Shown here: in pieces, positions 24,676 through 32,073 of the stretch | Position numbering within the stretch: the first letter of the stretch is position 1 | How the letters are laid out: each line of letters opens with the position of its first letter | NCBI GenBank assembly: GCA_934526185.1 | Contig: CAKTAA010000014.1 | Location: 1-39,283, forward strand | Origin: an uncultured Eubacteriales bacterium | GTDB taxonomy: Bacteria > Bacillota > Clostridia > Oscillospirales > CAG-272 | Direction: 5' to 3' | Length of the DNA: 39,283 nucleotides | The notes under the pieces: generated by a model | Databases searched by the model: none | The model's input: only the letters and a program-made list of their open reading frames with translations | Told to the model about the DNA's origin: nothing | Made by a program: the position numbers and the translations under genes

Positions 24676-25545
24676 ATGATTGCGGCTGAACATTGGAAAG
24701 ATTATTGCCTGTTGGATGCATCTGACGGTGAGCGCTTGGAGCGGTGGGGCAAGTATATCCTAATCCGCCCGGATCCACAGGTGATCTGGAAGGGGAAAAA
24801 GAGGCATCCTGAGTGGAAACGCCCTGACGCTTCCTATGCAAGATCCCGCTCGGGCGGGGGAAGCTGGAAGATTCATGAGTTGCCGGAATCGTGGGAGATC
24901 GAATACGGCGGCTTGAAATTTCAAATAAAACCGATGGGCTTCAAGCATACAGGACTTTTTCCGGAGCAGGCAATCAATTGGGATTGGTTCGGCGGTTTAA
25001 TCCGAGGGGCAGAAAAGCCGGTAAGGGTTTTGAATCTGTTTGCCTATACCGGCGGAGCAACGCTTGCCGCGGCATCAGCCGGCGCGTCGGTGGTGCATGT
25101 TGATGCGGCGAAGGGAATGGTAGCGCAGGCCCGTCATAACGCTGAAATATCAGGACTGAGAGATGCACCGATACGGTATCTTGTTGATGACTGTATGAAA
25201 TTTTTGGCAAGAGAGTTGCGCCGCGGAAACAAGTATGACGCGGTTATAATGGATCCGCCGTCCTATGGCAGAGGACCGGGCGGCGAGGTCTGGAAGCTGG
25301 AGGAGCACATAGGAGAGCTGGTCGAAATGGCCTCCGGTGTTCTCAGCGATCAGCCGCTGTTCTTTCTGCTGAATTCCTATACCACCGGATTGTCTCCGTC
25401 AACCATGGGATATCTCCTGCACCTTGCCCTGATAGAAAAATTCGGCGGAAGGCTTGAAGCAGATGAAATCGGACTGCCTGTTGAGCAGACTGGTGCGGTA
25501 CTTCCGTGCGGCGCTGCGGCACGGTGGACAGCCGTAAGAAGATAG
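24676..25545 (+). CDS. RlmI/RlmK-like SAM-dependent methyltransferase
   Basis: About 289 residues. The SAM-binding motif is LNLFAYTGGATLAAASAG, followed by HVDAAKGMVAQARHN, a DDCMKFLARELRRG strand and the catalytic-loop DPPSYGRGPGGEVWKLE. This is the Methyltrans_SAM group that includes rRNA cytosine-C5 and guanine-N2 methyltransferases. There is no N-terminal PUA domain, so it is a shorter branch; the target base is unknown. The frame also has an ATG at 24658; ATG 24676 follows GGGGGCGGGTG, so I chose it. Confidence 0.85.
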   Translation: MIAAEHWKDYCLLDASDGERLERWGKYILIRPDPQVIWKGKKRHPEWKRPDASYARSRSGGGSWKIHELPESWEIEYGGLKFQIKPMGFKHTGLFPEQAINWDWFGGLIRGAEKPVRVLNLFAYTGGATLAAASAGASVVHVDAAKGMVAQARHNAEISGLRDAPIRYLVDDCMKFLARELRRGNKYDAVIMDPPSYGRGPGGEVWKLEEHIGELVEMASGVLSDQPLFFLLNSYTTGLSPSTMGYLLHLALIEKFGGRLEADEIGLPVEQTGAVLPCGAAARWTAVRR

Positions 25546-25636
25546 AATACAGTTAAAATGGAAAAAAGCCAGATATACATGCAGGAAAACGGCCGGCAGT
25601 ACTGAAAAACGATAAGGAAACAGAACCCAGCAGCGA

Positions 25637-26581
25637 ATGAAGGCGTTTAGGGCGTCTGCAGAAAAGGAAAGGACAGAAGCGGCATTGAAACAAAAGGAAT
25701 GGATTATAGAAGCCTCTCACCTGCAGTTTTCTTACAAAGGAGATGACGGCAGCCAGATTCCGGTCATCCGAGATTTATCCCTGCAGATCGAAAAAGGAAG
25801 CTTTGTTGCAATTTTGGGACACAACGGTTCGGGCAAATCAACACTCGCTAAGCTGATTAATTTAATATTGATACCACAGGCCGGCCGGCTGACTATCAAC
25901 GGAACAGAAACAACAAGGACGGATATAACAGAGGAAGAAATTCTCAGACTCAGGCAGACAGTGGGGATGGTATTTCAGAATCCGGATAATCAGCTTGTGG
26001 CGACCATTGTCGAGGAAGATGTTGCGTTCGGCCCTGAAAACCTCGGCGTGCCGCCGGAAGAAATCCGCAGGCGCGTAGATGAGGCACTTGAAACGGTGCA
26101 TATGCTGGCTTACCGGCGGCACGCGCCGCACCAGCTATCCGGCGGGCAGAAACAGAGAATCGCGATCGCCGGTATGATTGCCATGCTGCCGGACTGTATG
26201 ATCTTTGACGAGTCCACGGCCATGCTGGATCCCAGAGGGCGCGAGGAAGTAATGGATACTATTGAAAAACTGAACCGGGAAAAGGGTATCACCGTACTGC
26301 ACATTACGCATGAAATGAAAGAAGCAATCCGTGCAGATCGAATTATTGTAATGAATGACGGACAGATTTTGATGGACGATACGCCGAGAAACGTATTTTC
26401 GCGTGTGGAAGAATTACAGAGAGTTGGGCTGGATGTTCCGCAGGCAGCGGAGCTCGCACTGCTGCTTCGGCGCGGCGGCGTACCCCTGCCGGAAGATCTG
26501 CTGTATACAGAGGAAACAGCTAAGGCGATTGCAGCAGTCCTCAAAGCCGGAAAGGGAGAGATGCGTCATGACGGAAATTGA
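25637..26581 (+). CDS. ecfA1: ECF transporter ATPase subunit A1
   Basis: One of two ATPases that power ECF (energy-coupling factor) vitamin and metal uptake. 314 residues. Walker A is GHNGSGKST at residues 61-69, Q-loop GMVFQNPDNQ, signature LSGGQKQR, Walker B DCMIFDEST, and His switch LHITHEM. The N-terminal 20 residues (KAFRASAEKERTEAALKQ) precede conserved sequence, so the true start may be the TTG at 25685, which follows AAGGAAAGGA closely. It overlaps ecfA2 by 14 bases, implying translational coupling. The substrate-binding S component is not in this window, as expected for a shared group II module. Confidence 0.95.
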   Translation: MKAFRASAEKERTEAALKQKEWIIEASHLQFSYKGDDGSQIPVIRDLSLQIEKGSFVAILGHNGSGKSTLAKLINLILIPQAGRLTINGTETTRTDITEEEILRLRQTVGMVFQNPDNQLVATIVEEDVAFGPENLGVPPEEIRRRVDEALETVHMLAYRRHAPHQLSGGQKQRIAIAGMIAMLPDCMIFDESTAMLDPRGREEVMDTIEKLNREKGITVLHITHEMKEAIRADRIIVMNDGQILMDDTPRNVFSRVEELQRVGLDVPQAAELALLLRRGGVPLPEDLLYTEETAKAIAAVLKAGKGEMRHDGN

Positions 26582-27458
26582 ACTGAAAAATATCTCCTAT
26601 ATTTACGGAAAAGATACACCGTTCGAACGAGTAGCGCTCCATAACGTATCAATGACCTTTCAGAGCGGTATGATAACCGGACTGATCGGCCATACCGGTT
26701 CAGGAAAATCCACGGTTGCTCAGCTACTGAACGGACTTTTGCAGCCCAGCGCAGGTCAGATCTATGTCGGCGGAATAAATATTTGGGCGGAACCGAAAAA
26801 AATCAGAGACATACGCTTTCGCGTCGGGCTCGTTTTCCAGTATCCGGAATATCAGCTTTTTGAGGAGACGGTATATAAGGATATTGCGTTCGGCCCCGTC
26901 AACATGGGACTCAAAGCAGATAAGGTCAGAGAACGTGTCATGGAAGCAGCGGCATTCGCCCACCTCCGTGAAGAGCTGCTTGAAAAATCCCCGTTTGAGC
27001 TGTCAGGCGGACAAAAAAGGAGGGCCGCTATTGCCGGCGTGATGGCTATGGAACCTGAGGTTCTGGTCTTGGACGAACCTGCGGCTGGACTGGATCCGCG
27101 CGGCCGCAAGAAGATATTGGGCGGCATACAGGCATATCAGAGGCAGAAAAAAAATACGGTTATCATGATCAGCCATTCTATGGAGGATATGGCGGTATAT
27201 GCTGACCGGCTGGCTGTCATGAATCAGGGGGAATTGTTTTTCGAAGGCAGTAAGGAAGAAGTTTTTTCACGTGCTGAAGAGCTGAAGGCTGCCGGATTGG
27301 CGGTACCGCAGATTACTGAGCTTGTAGGACGGCTTCGGCAGCTCGGAGTGGATGTGCCGGGAAATATCTACACCGTAGCAGACGCATATGAGATCCTGCT
27401 CTCAGCATACAGAAATGCCGAAAAGGTACATGTCGAGGATCATCCGACATCAAAATAA
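26568..27458 (+). CDS. ecfA2: ECF transporter ATPase subunit A2
   Basis: Second ATPase of the ECF module. 296 residues. Walker A GHTGSGKST, Q-loop GLVFQYPEYQLFEETV (the YPEYQLF form typical of A2), signature LSGGQKRR, Walker B VLVLDEPAAGLDPRG and His switch MISHSME. The frame is open far upstream, but GGGAGAG before ATG 26568 and the family N terminus fix the start inside the end of ecfA1. C-terminal region interacts with EcfT in known structures. Confidence 0.95.
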   Translation: MTEIELKNISYIYGKDTPFERVALHNVSMTFQSGMITGLIGHTGSGKSTVAQLLNGLLQPSAGQIYVGGINIWAEPKKIRDIRFRVGLVFQYPEYQLFEETVYKDIAFGPVNMGLKADKVRERVMEAAAFAHLREELLEKSPFELSGGQKRRAAIAGVMAMEPEVLVLDEPAAGLDPRGRKKILGGIQAYQRQKKNTVIMISHSMEDMAVYADRLAVMNQGELFFEGSKEEVFSRAEELKAAGLAVPQITELVGRLRQLGVDVPGNIYTVADAYEILLSAYRNAEKVHVEDHPTSK

Positions 27459-27537
27459 TTGGGGGCAGCCGAAGAAGTGCTGCGGCCAATGTTTATGAAA
27501 ACCCCGGCACCAAAAGCCGGAAAGGACGGAATCGCGA

Positions 27538-28347
27538 ATGCTTAAGGATATCACACTCGGACAGTATTTTCCCGGGAATTCGGCGCTGCACCGCATGGAT
27601 TCACGGATGAAAATAATTTTAATGCTGCTGTATATCATTATGATATTTCTTGCGCATACTATATATAGCTATGCGGCTGTATTACTATCCGCCATAATTC
27701 TGGTGATAATCAGCCGTATACCGTGGAAATTGATTCTGCGGGGCGTAAAACCGCTGATATTTATTATAGTGTTTACCGGAATCATCAATATTTTTTGGAC
27801 GGAGGGCGAAGAGCTTTTATTTCAGTGGGGGTTTATAACTGTCTATCGCGAGGGCATCGAATTTGCTGTCTTTATGATAATCCGAATCATTACGTTAATC
27901 CTCGGGACAGGCGTTCTGCTCAGCTATACAACATCACCGATCGCTTTGACGGACGGTATTGAACGATTGCTGTCTCCTCTGAAAAAAATAAAAGTTCCCG
28001 TACACGAGTTTTCTATGATGATGTCCATTGCTCTGCGATTTATACCGACGCTGATGGAGGAAACAGATAAAATTATGAGCGCCCAGAAGGCCCGCGGAGC
28101 GGATTTCACAACGGGAAGCATCATGCAGCGTGCGCGCGCGCTGATACCGGTTTTCATACCTCTCATCGTATCCGCGTTTCGCCGCGCCGATGAGCTTGCG
28201 GTTGCCATGGAATGCCGCTGCTATCACGGCGGAGAGGGAAGAACGAGAATGACTCAGCTTCATTTGCACGGAATTGATTTTCTTATGCTTGCTGTCATCC
28301 TCTTTATGGGCGCTGTAATAGTCGGTCTGAATTATTTGCCGCTGTAA
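27538..28347 (+). CDS. ecfT: ECF transporter transmembrane subunit EcfT
   Basis: Membrane scaffold that couples ATP hydrolysis to the S components. 269 residues with about five to six hydrophobic segments. The two coupling-helix motifs are AQKARGADF and AVAMECRCYHGG (Ala-Arg-Gly type, the second modified to Glu-Cys-Arg-Cys), and the family N-terminal YFPGNSALHRMDSR is present. The order ecfA1-ecfA2-ecfT-truA is conserved in Firmicutes, although the ribosomal genes that often flank it are absent here. Confidence 0.95.
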   Translation: MLKDITLGQYFPGNSALHRMDSRMKIILMLLYIIMIFLAHTIYSYAAVLLSAIILVIISRIPWKLILRGVKPLIFIIVFTGIINIFWTEGEELLFQWGFITVYREGIEFAVFMIIRIITLILGTGVLLSYTTSPIALTDGIERLLSPLKKIKVPVHEFSMMMSIALRFIPTLMEETDKIMSAQKARGADFTTGSIMQRARALIPVFIPLIVSAFRRADELAVAMECRCYHGGEGRTRMTQLHLHGIDFLMLAVILFMGAVIVGLNYLPL

Positions 28348-28370
28348 AGGCAAACAGGAGGAAAATACGT

Positions 28371-29129
28371 GTGAAGCATCTGCTGCGAATCGGCTATCTG
28401 GGAACCAAATACTGCGGGTTTCAGGTGCAGCGAAACGGTGTAACTGTCCAGAAAAAAATACAGGATGCTCTGGAAGCAGTTTACGGTGAACGGCTGGAGG
28501 TAAAGGGCTGCAGCCGAACGGACAGCGGCGTTCATGCGCTGTCATACTATCTGACGTATGATACATGTGCCGCGCTGCCGGATATTCCCGAGGAAAAGTT
28601 GCCCGCAGCTTTGAATGCCGTCCTGCCGAAAGATATATCCGTATATCAAGCGGAACGTGTTCCAGATAGTTTCCATGTAAGGCACGATGTGTTGCATAAA
28701 ACATATGTTTATAAGATATGGAATGCAAAATACAGGAATCCATTTGTCTGCGATCGTGCGCTGTTCTATCCGCGTCCTCTAAATATTGAAATTTTAGATG
28801 ACGCCGCCCGGTATTTTGCGGGTACACACGATTTTCGGGCATTTATGGCTGCGGGATCAAAAATAAAAGATACCATACGGACAGTGAATTTTTTTACGGT
28901 TGTGCGTGACGGCGAATATGTGTTGTTCCGCGTAAACGCTGACGGTTTCTTGTATAATATGGTGCGGATTATGGCGGGAACTCTTCTGGCTGTGGCAGAG
29001 GGGAAAATCAGAAGTGAAGAAATTCCGTATATTATAGCATCGCGGGACAGAAAGAAGGCGGGAGCAACCGCTCCCGCACACGGCTTGTATCTGGAGGATG
29101 TAACATATTCCGATAAAGCTTATGATTAA
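28371..29129 (+). CDS. truA: tRNA pseudouridine(38-40) synthase
   Basis: Modifies positions 38-40 of the anticodon stem of many tRNAs. 252 residues. The catalytic Asp is residue 51 in GCSRTDSGVHAL. Also seen: GYLGTKYCGFQVQ at the N terminus, VRHDVLHKTYVYKIW, GTHDFRAF and FLYNMVRIMAGTLL. It starts with GTG after a perfect AGGAGG, 23 bases past ecfT. Confidence 0.96.
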   Translation: MKHLLRIGYLGTKYCGFQVQRNGVTVQKKIQDALEAVYGERLEVKGCSRTDSGVHALSYYLTYDTCAALPDIPEEKLPAALNAVLPKDISVYQAERVPDSFHVRHDVLHKTYVYKIWNAKYRNPFVCDRALFYPRPLNIEILDDAARYFAGTHDFRAFMAAGSKIKDTIRTVNFFTVVRDGEYVLFRVNADGFLYNMVRIMAGTLLAVAEGKIRSEEIPYIIASRDRKKAGATAPAHGLYLEDVTYSDKAYD

Positions 29130-29172
29130 ACGGACGAAAGATTGAACACAGGTAGAGAAGGAGGTGAAATAA

Positions 29173-30459
29173 ATGGCACTGTCACCGTTAAAAAGCGACA
29201 AAAAAGATAGGAAACAGTCTGAACGAAAAAACACAGCAGAAAACAGAACGCCGGATGGTCCTCAGATAAATGAATACTATATCCGTCTTTCCACACGATA
29301 TAAAGTTGCCAAATTTTCCTCTATGCTGTCGCTGATTCTATTTATCCTTTTTATGGTGACATCCTTCAGGGAGGAAATAACAGTAGAGAATCTGCGTTAT
29401 TTTTTGAGATATATAGATACGCGGCAACCGGATGCCGCTGAAGGAAGCGACCGGATTCAGCACGAGACGGAGTCGGTTATTGATATGGGGCTGTATAAGG
29501 GAAGTTTGGCTGTTGTGGGAAATGAATCGGTATCGTTATACGATATGCAGGGAGATACGCTTCTTTCTGTATCAAAAACAAATTCAAGTCCGATTCTTTT
29601 GACATCTGATAAATATATACTGGTTTATAACGCGGGGGGAAACTCGTTTCAGATATACAGCACGGTTTCGTGCCTGTATGAAGATACTTTTGATTATGCG
29701 ATAAGCTGTGCTGCACTGAACGATAACGGTATGTTTTTGATTGCAACGAAGTCAAGGGAGTACAAGTCTGTTGTCCATGTATACGATAAGGATTTTAGAG
29801 ATATATACCACTGGTCCTCGCCTGATAAATATGTAGCGGCGGCAGATATCAAAAACAACGATAAAGAATTTGTGATTGCAGCGTTTGGAACAACGCAGTC
29901 CGGTGACTATTATACAGAAATCCTGGTTTGCGAAACCGGTGCGGAGGAGAAAAAGGCGCAGTTCCGCATTGAGAATGCCATGCCGCTCTCTGTTTCCTAC
30001 ACCGCGCGGGGCGGATTTGTGCTCTTCTGCGATACGGGTTTCTATTTCTATAATGAGTCGTGCGAGCTGATAAAAACGGTCGAATTTTCCGGCGAAATTC
30101 CTGTTCGGGCCGAGACTGTCGGGGACTATTCTTATTATGCAATGAATAAAAATGTTGTAGGCAGTACGCATGACGTGACGGTTTTGGATGATACGGGCAA
30201 TATACTGTTTGCCGGTCAGATCGACGGCGAGATAACGGACAGCGTACTCTGTGCGGATGCCGCATATTTTTTGCTTGAGCGGGAGGTTGTGCGTGCAGCA
30301 TATCAGACACAACAGATTATCAGCAAAACAGTAACGGCGGGTGCAATGAAAATCATGGCGTCTGATGACAGCACGCTTCTCATCTGCAGGCAGAGTCAGT
30401 CAGAAATATTGGATGTGGACGAATACTTTTTCGGGACGGATGAGACAGTGACGGAATAA
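29173..30459 (+). CDS. DUF5711 membrane-anchored beta-propeller-like protein
   Basis: 428 residues. A lysine-rich cytoplasmic tail (1-48), one membrane segment (about 49-65, MLSLILFILFMVTSF) and a large outside domain made of repeated strands such as SLAVVGNESVSLYDMQGD, KYILVYNAGGNSFQIY and VVHVYDKDFRDIYHW, the pattern of a WD/YVTN-type propeller. It fits DUF5711, a family of unknown function common in Clostridia. The ribosome site is perfect (GAAGGAGGTGAAATAA before ATG). It lies between truA and cvpA in the same direction, likely one transcript. Confidence 0.85.
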   Translation: MALSPLKSDKKDRKQSERKNTAENRTPDGPQINEYYIRLSTRYKVAKFSSMLSLILFILFMVTSFREEITVENLRYFLRYIDTRQPDAAEGSDRIQHETESVIDMGLYKGSLAVVGNESVSLYDMQGDTLLSVSKTNSSPILLTSDKYILVYNAGGNSFQIYSTVSCLYEDTFDYAISCAALNDNGMFLIATKSREYKSVVHVYDKDFRDIYHWSSPDKYVAAADIKNNDKEFVIAAFGTTQSGDYYTEILVCETGAEEKKAQFRIENAMPLSVSYTARGGFVLFCDTGFYFYNESCELIKTVEFSGEIPVRAETVGDYSYYAMNKNVVGSTHDVTVLDDTGNILFAGQIDGEITDSVLCADAAYFLLEREVVRAAYQTQQIISKTVTAGAMKIMASDDSTLLICRQSQSEILDVDEYFFGTDETVTE

Positions 30460-30533
30460 AGCTTTGTGCTGAATCAGCCAAATGCGGACAGAGAGCTGCA
30501 AAAGAAAAACTGATGAAAGGGAAGGATCAGAGA

Positions 30534-31265
30534 ATGTCGGTTTTTGCGGATATCGTACTTCTGTTGATTATCATACTGGGCATCATTAAATGTGCACGGG
30601 ACGGATTTGTAAAATCGGTACTAGATATCGTTTCTTTTATCGTCGCGCTGTTCTGTGCAAATGCGTATGCCCCTACACTTGGAGCTTATTTTGAAAAATC
30701 ATTTTTTATGGAGAAGATTTCAGATATGGTTTCCGGCGCTATGCAGACTTTCGGCAGCGGCAGCGCACCGGATCTGGAAACGCTTTTTGAGGAAAAGCCG
30801 GAGGCTTTTGTAAAGGTGATCGAACGGTTTCAAATCGACTTTTCCAGCGTTGAGGCTTATTTTCGAAAGCTTACCGGCGAAACAGACACAAAGGCGCTGG
30901 AAAAACTGAGCGAGCACATAGCGGCGCCGCTGGCTTCTGCCATATCTTATGTTGTGGCGTTTTTGTGCATTTTTTTAGCAGTATCGATTATTATGGGGAT
31001 TGCGGTATGGCTGGTCGATCGAATTTTCAATCTTCCTGTTCTGAGAACAGCAAATAAGCTGCTTGGTGTCATATTGGGTGTCGTGCTGGGTGTTTTCAGT
31101 GCATGGACCGCAGTTGTGCTGTTTCAGATTCTCCTCCCCTATCTGCGGATGTTCAGTGATAATTGGTTCGGCGGCGATTGGGAATCGGAAACCATTTTAT
31201 ATCAATTTTTCACGTCGGTCAATCCGTTTCAGATTTTACTGAACGGCGTGGCGCAAAGATTGTAG
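30534..31265 (+). CDS. CvpA family membrane protein
   Basis: 243 residues, first and last membrane helices typical of CvpA (colicin V production) proteins: DIVLLLIIILGIIKCARDGFVKS at the N terminus with the conserved GxxxG-like RDGFVK turn, then FIVALFCANAY. After an inserted segment (residues 70-130, loop EAFVKVIERFQIDFSS), two more helices follow, AISYVVAFLCIFLAVS and ANKLLGVILGVVLGVFSA. CvpA is linked to envelope processes but its biochemistry is unknown. The frame begins at 30513; AAGGATCAGAGA precedes ATG 30534. Confidence 0.88.
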   Translation: MSVFADIVLLLIIILGIIKCARDGFVKSVLDIVSFIVALFCANAYAPTLGAYFEKSFFMEKISDMVSGAMQTFGSGSAPDLETLFEEKPEAFVKVIERFQIDFSSVEAYFRKLTGETDTKALEKLSEHIAAPLASAISYVVAFLCIFLAVSIIMGIAVWLVDRIFNLPVLRTANKLLGVILGVVLGVFSAWTAVVLFQILLPYLRMFSDNWFGGDWESETILYQFFTSVNPFQILLNGVAQRL

Positions 31266-31312
31266 CAGAGCGTGCTTCTTGCTGAAGTGGGAGTTCCCCT
31301 AAGCTCTCCGGC

Positions 31313-31354
31313 CCGTCCGGAAGGAATTTTAAAAGAAAAAGGACGGTATTCCTT
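31313..31354 (+). promoter_or_regulatory. Overlapping hairpins across the pgsA ribosome site
   Basis: CCGTCC (31313-31318) can pair with GGACGG (31341-31346), and AAGGAAT (31321-31327) with ATTCCTT (31348-31354). The pairings are interleaved. The Shine-Dalgarno AAAGGA (31338-31343) is partly paired in the first and in the loop of the second. The ATG is at 31356. Confidence 0.4.
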
Positions 31355-31355
31355 C

Positions 31356-31931
31356 ATGAATCCCAAATACATTCCAAATTTGCTTTCCGTGCTTCGGATT
31401 CTTCTGGTTCCCGTATTCGCAGTTTTGTTTTTGTATGACTATCCAAAACATATCGGAGCAGCAATTGCTGTTTTTGTTTTTGCAGGCGTTACAGACGTTG
31501 TAGATGGCTTTCTGGCGCGAAGGTTTCGGTGGATTACAGATATCGGAAAAGTGCTGGATCCGTTTGCCGATAAGCTTATGCAATGCATGGTCTTGTTCTG
31601 TACGTTCTATAAGGGACTGGTACCGCTGTGGTTGTTGGCATTTGTTGTTCTCAAGGAGCTGTTTTTAATAGCAGGGTCCATATTTCTCTTTAAAAATAAA
31701 CATATTGTTGTAAAAAGCAGTTGGTATGGTAAGGTAGCAACCGTCATATTTTATCTGTATGCGGTGATAATCATGTGCTTTGAAAAGTATATGTCCTTCC
31801 GTGCGGTAATCTTGTGCAGTGCCGTTACACTTCTGTCTATGATATTTGCGGCGGTAATGTACACGTGGGAATATTTGAAAAAGAAGTGGAAATATGAAAA
31901 GAATGCATGCGGAAGGAAGGAAAAGATATAA
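31356..31931 (+). CDS. pgsA: CDP-alcohol phosphatidyltransferase (phosphatidylglycerophosphate synthase-like)
   Basis: Integral membrane enzyme of phospholipid synthesis, transferring a phosphatidyl group from CDP-diacylglycerol, most likely to glycerol-3-phosphate. 191 residues with about five to six helices. The CDP-alcohol phosphotransferase motif is complete: Asp47-Val-Val-Asp50-Gly-Phe-Leu-Ala-Arg55 followed by Gly64, Asp68 and Asp72 (TDIGKVLDPFADK). The frame extends to 31272, but family sequences begin at MNPKYIPNLLSVLR, so ATG 31356 is chosen. The C terminus is basic (KKKWKYEKN). Confidence 0.92.
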   Translation: MNPKYIPNLLSVLRILLVPVFAVLFLYDYPKHIGAAIAVFVFAGVTDVVDGFLARRFRWITDIGKVLDPFADKLMQCMVLFCTFYKGLVPLWLLAFVVLKELFLIAGSIFLFKNKHIVVKSSWYGKVATVIFYLYAVIIMCFEKYMSFRAVILCSAVTLLSMIFAAVMYTWEYLKKKWKYEKNACGRKEKI

Positions 31932-32073
31932 GCTGAGATTGATATGAAAAAAGGGTATACAATATCCGGAGTCCGATGCAAATAGAGACGCGGCATCCGG
32001 TTCAGTGGACTGAAATCATCACAGAGCCGACGGGACCATAGAAATACAGCGTTGAAAAACGAAAGGTTTGATC

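Noticed and set aside
31932..32073. CtsR operator upstream of clpE
   Set aside because: No GGTCAAA heptad repeat was found on either strand, and the apparent TTGATA/TACAAT pair has only a 13-base spacer.
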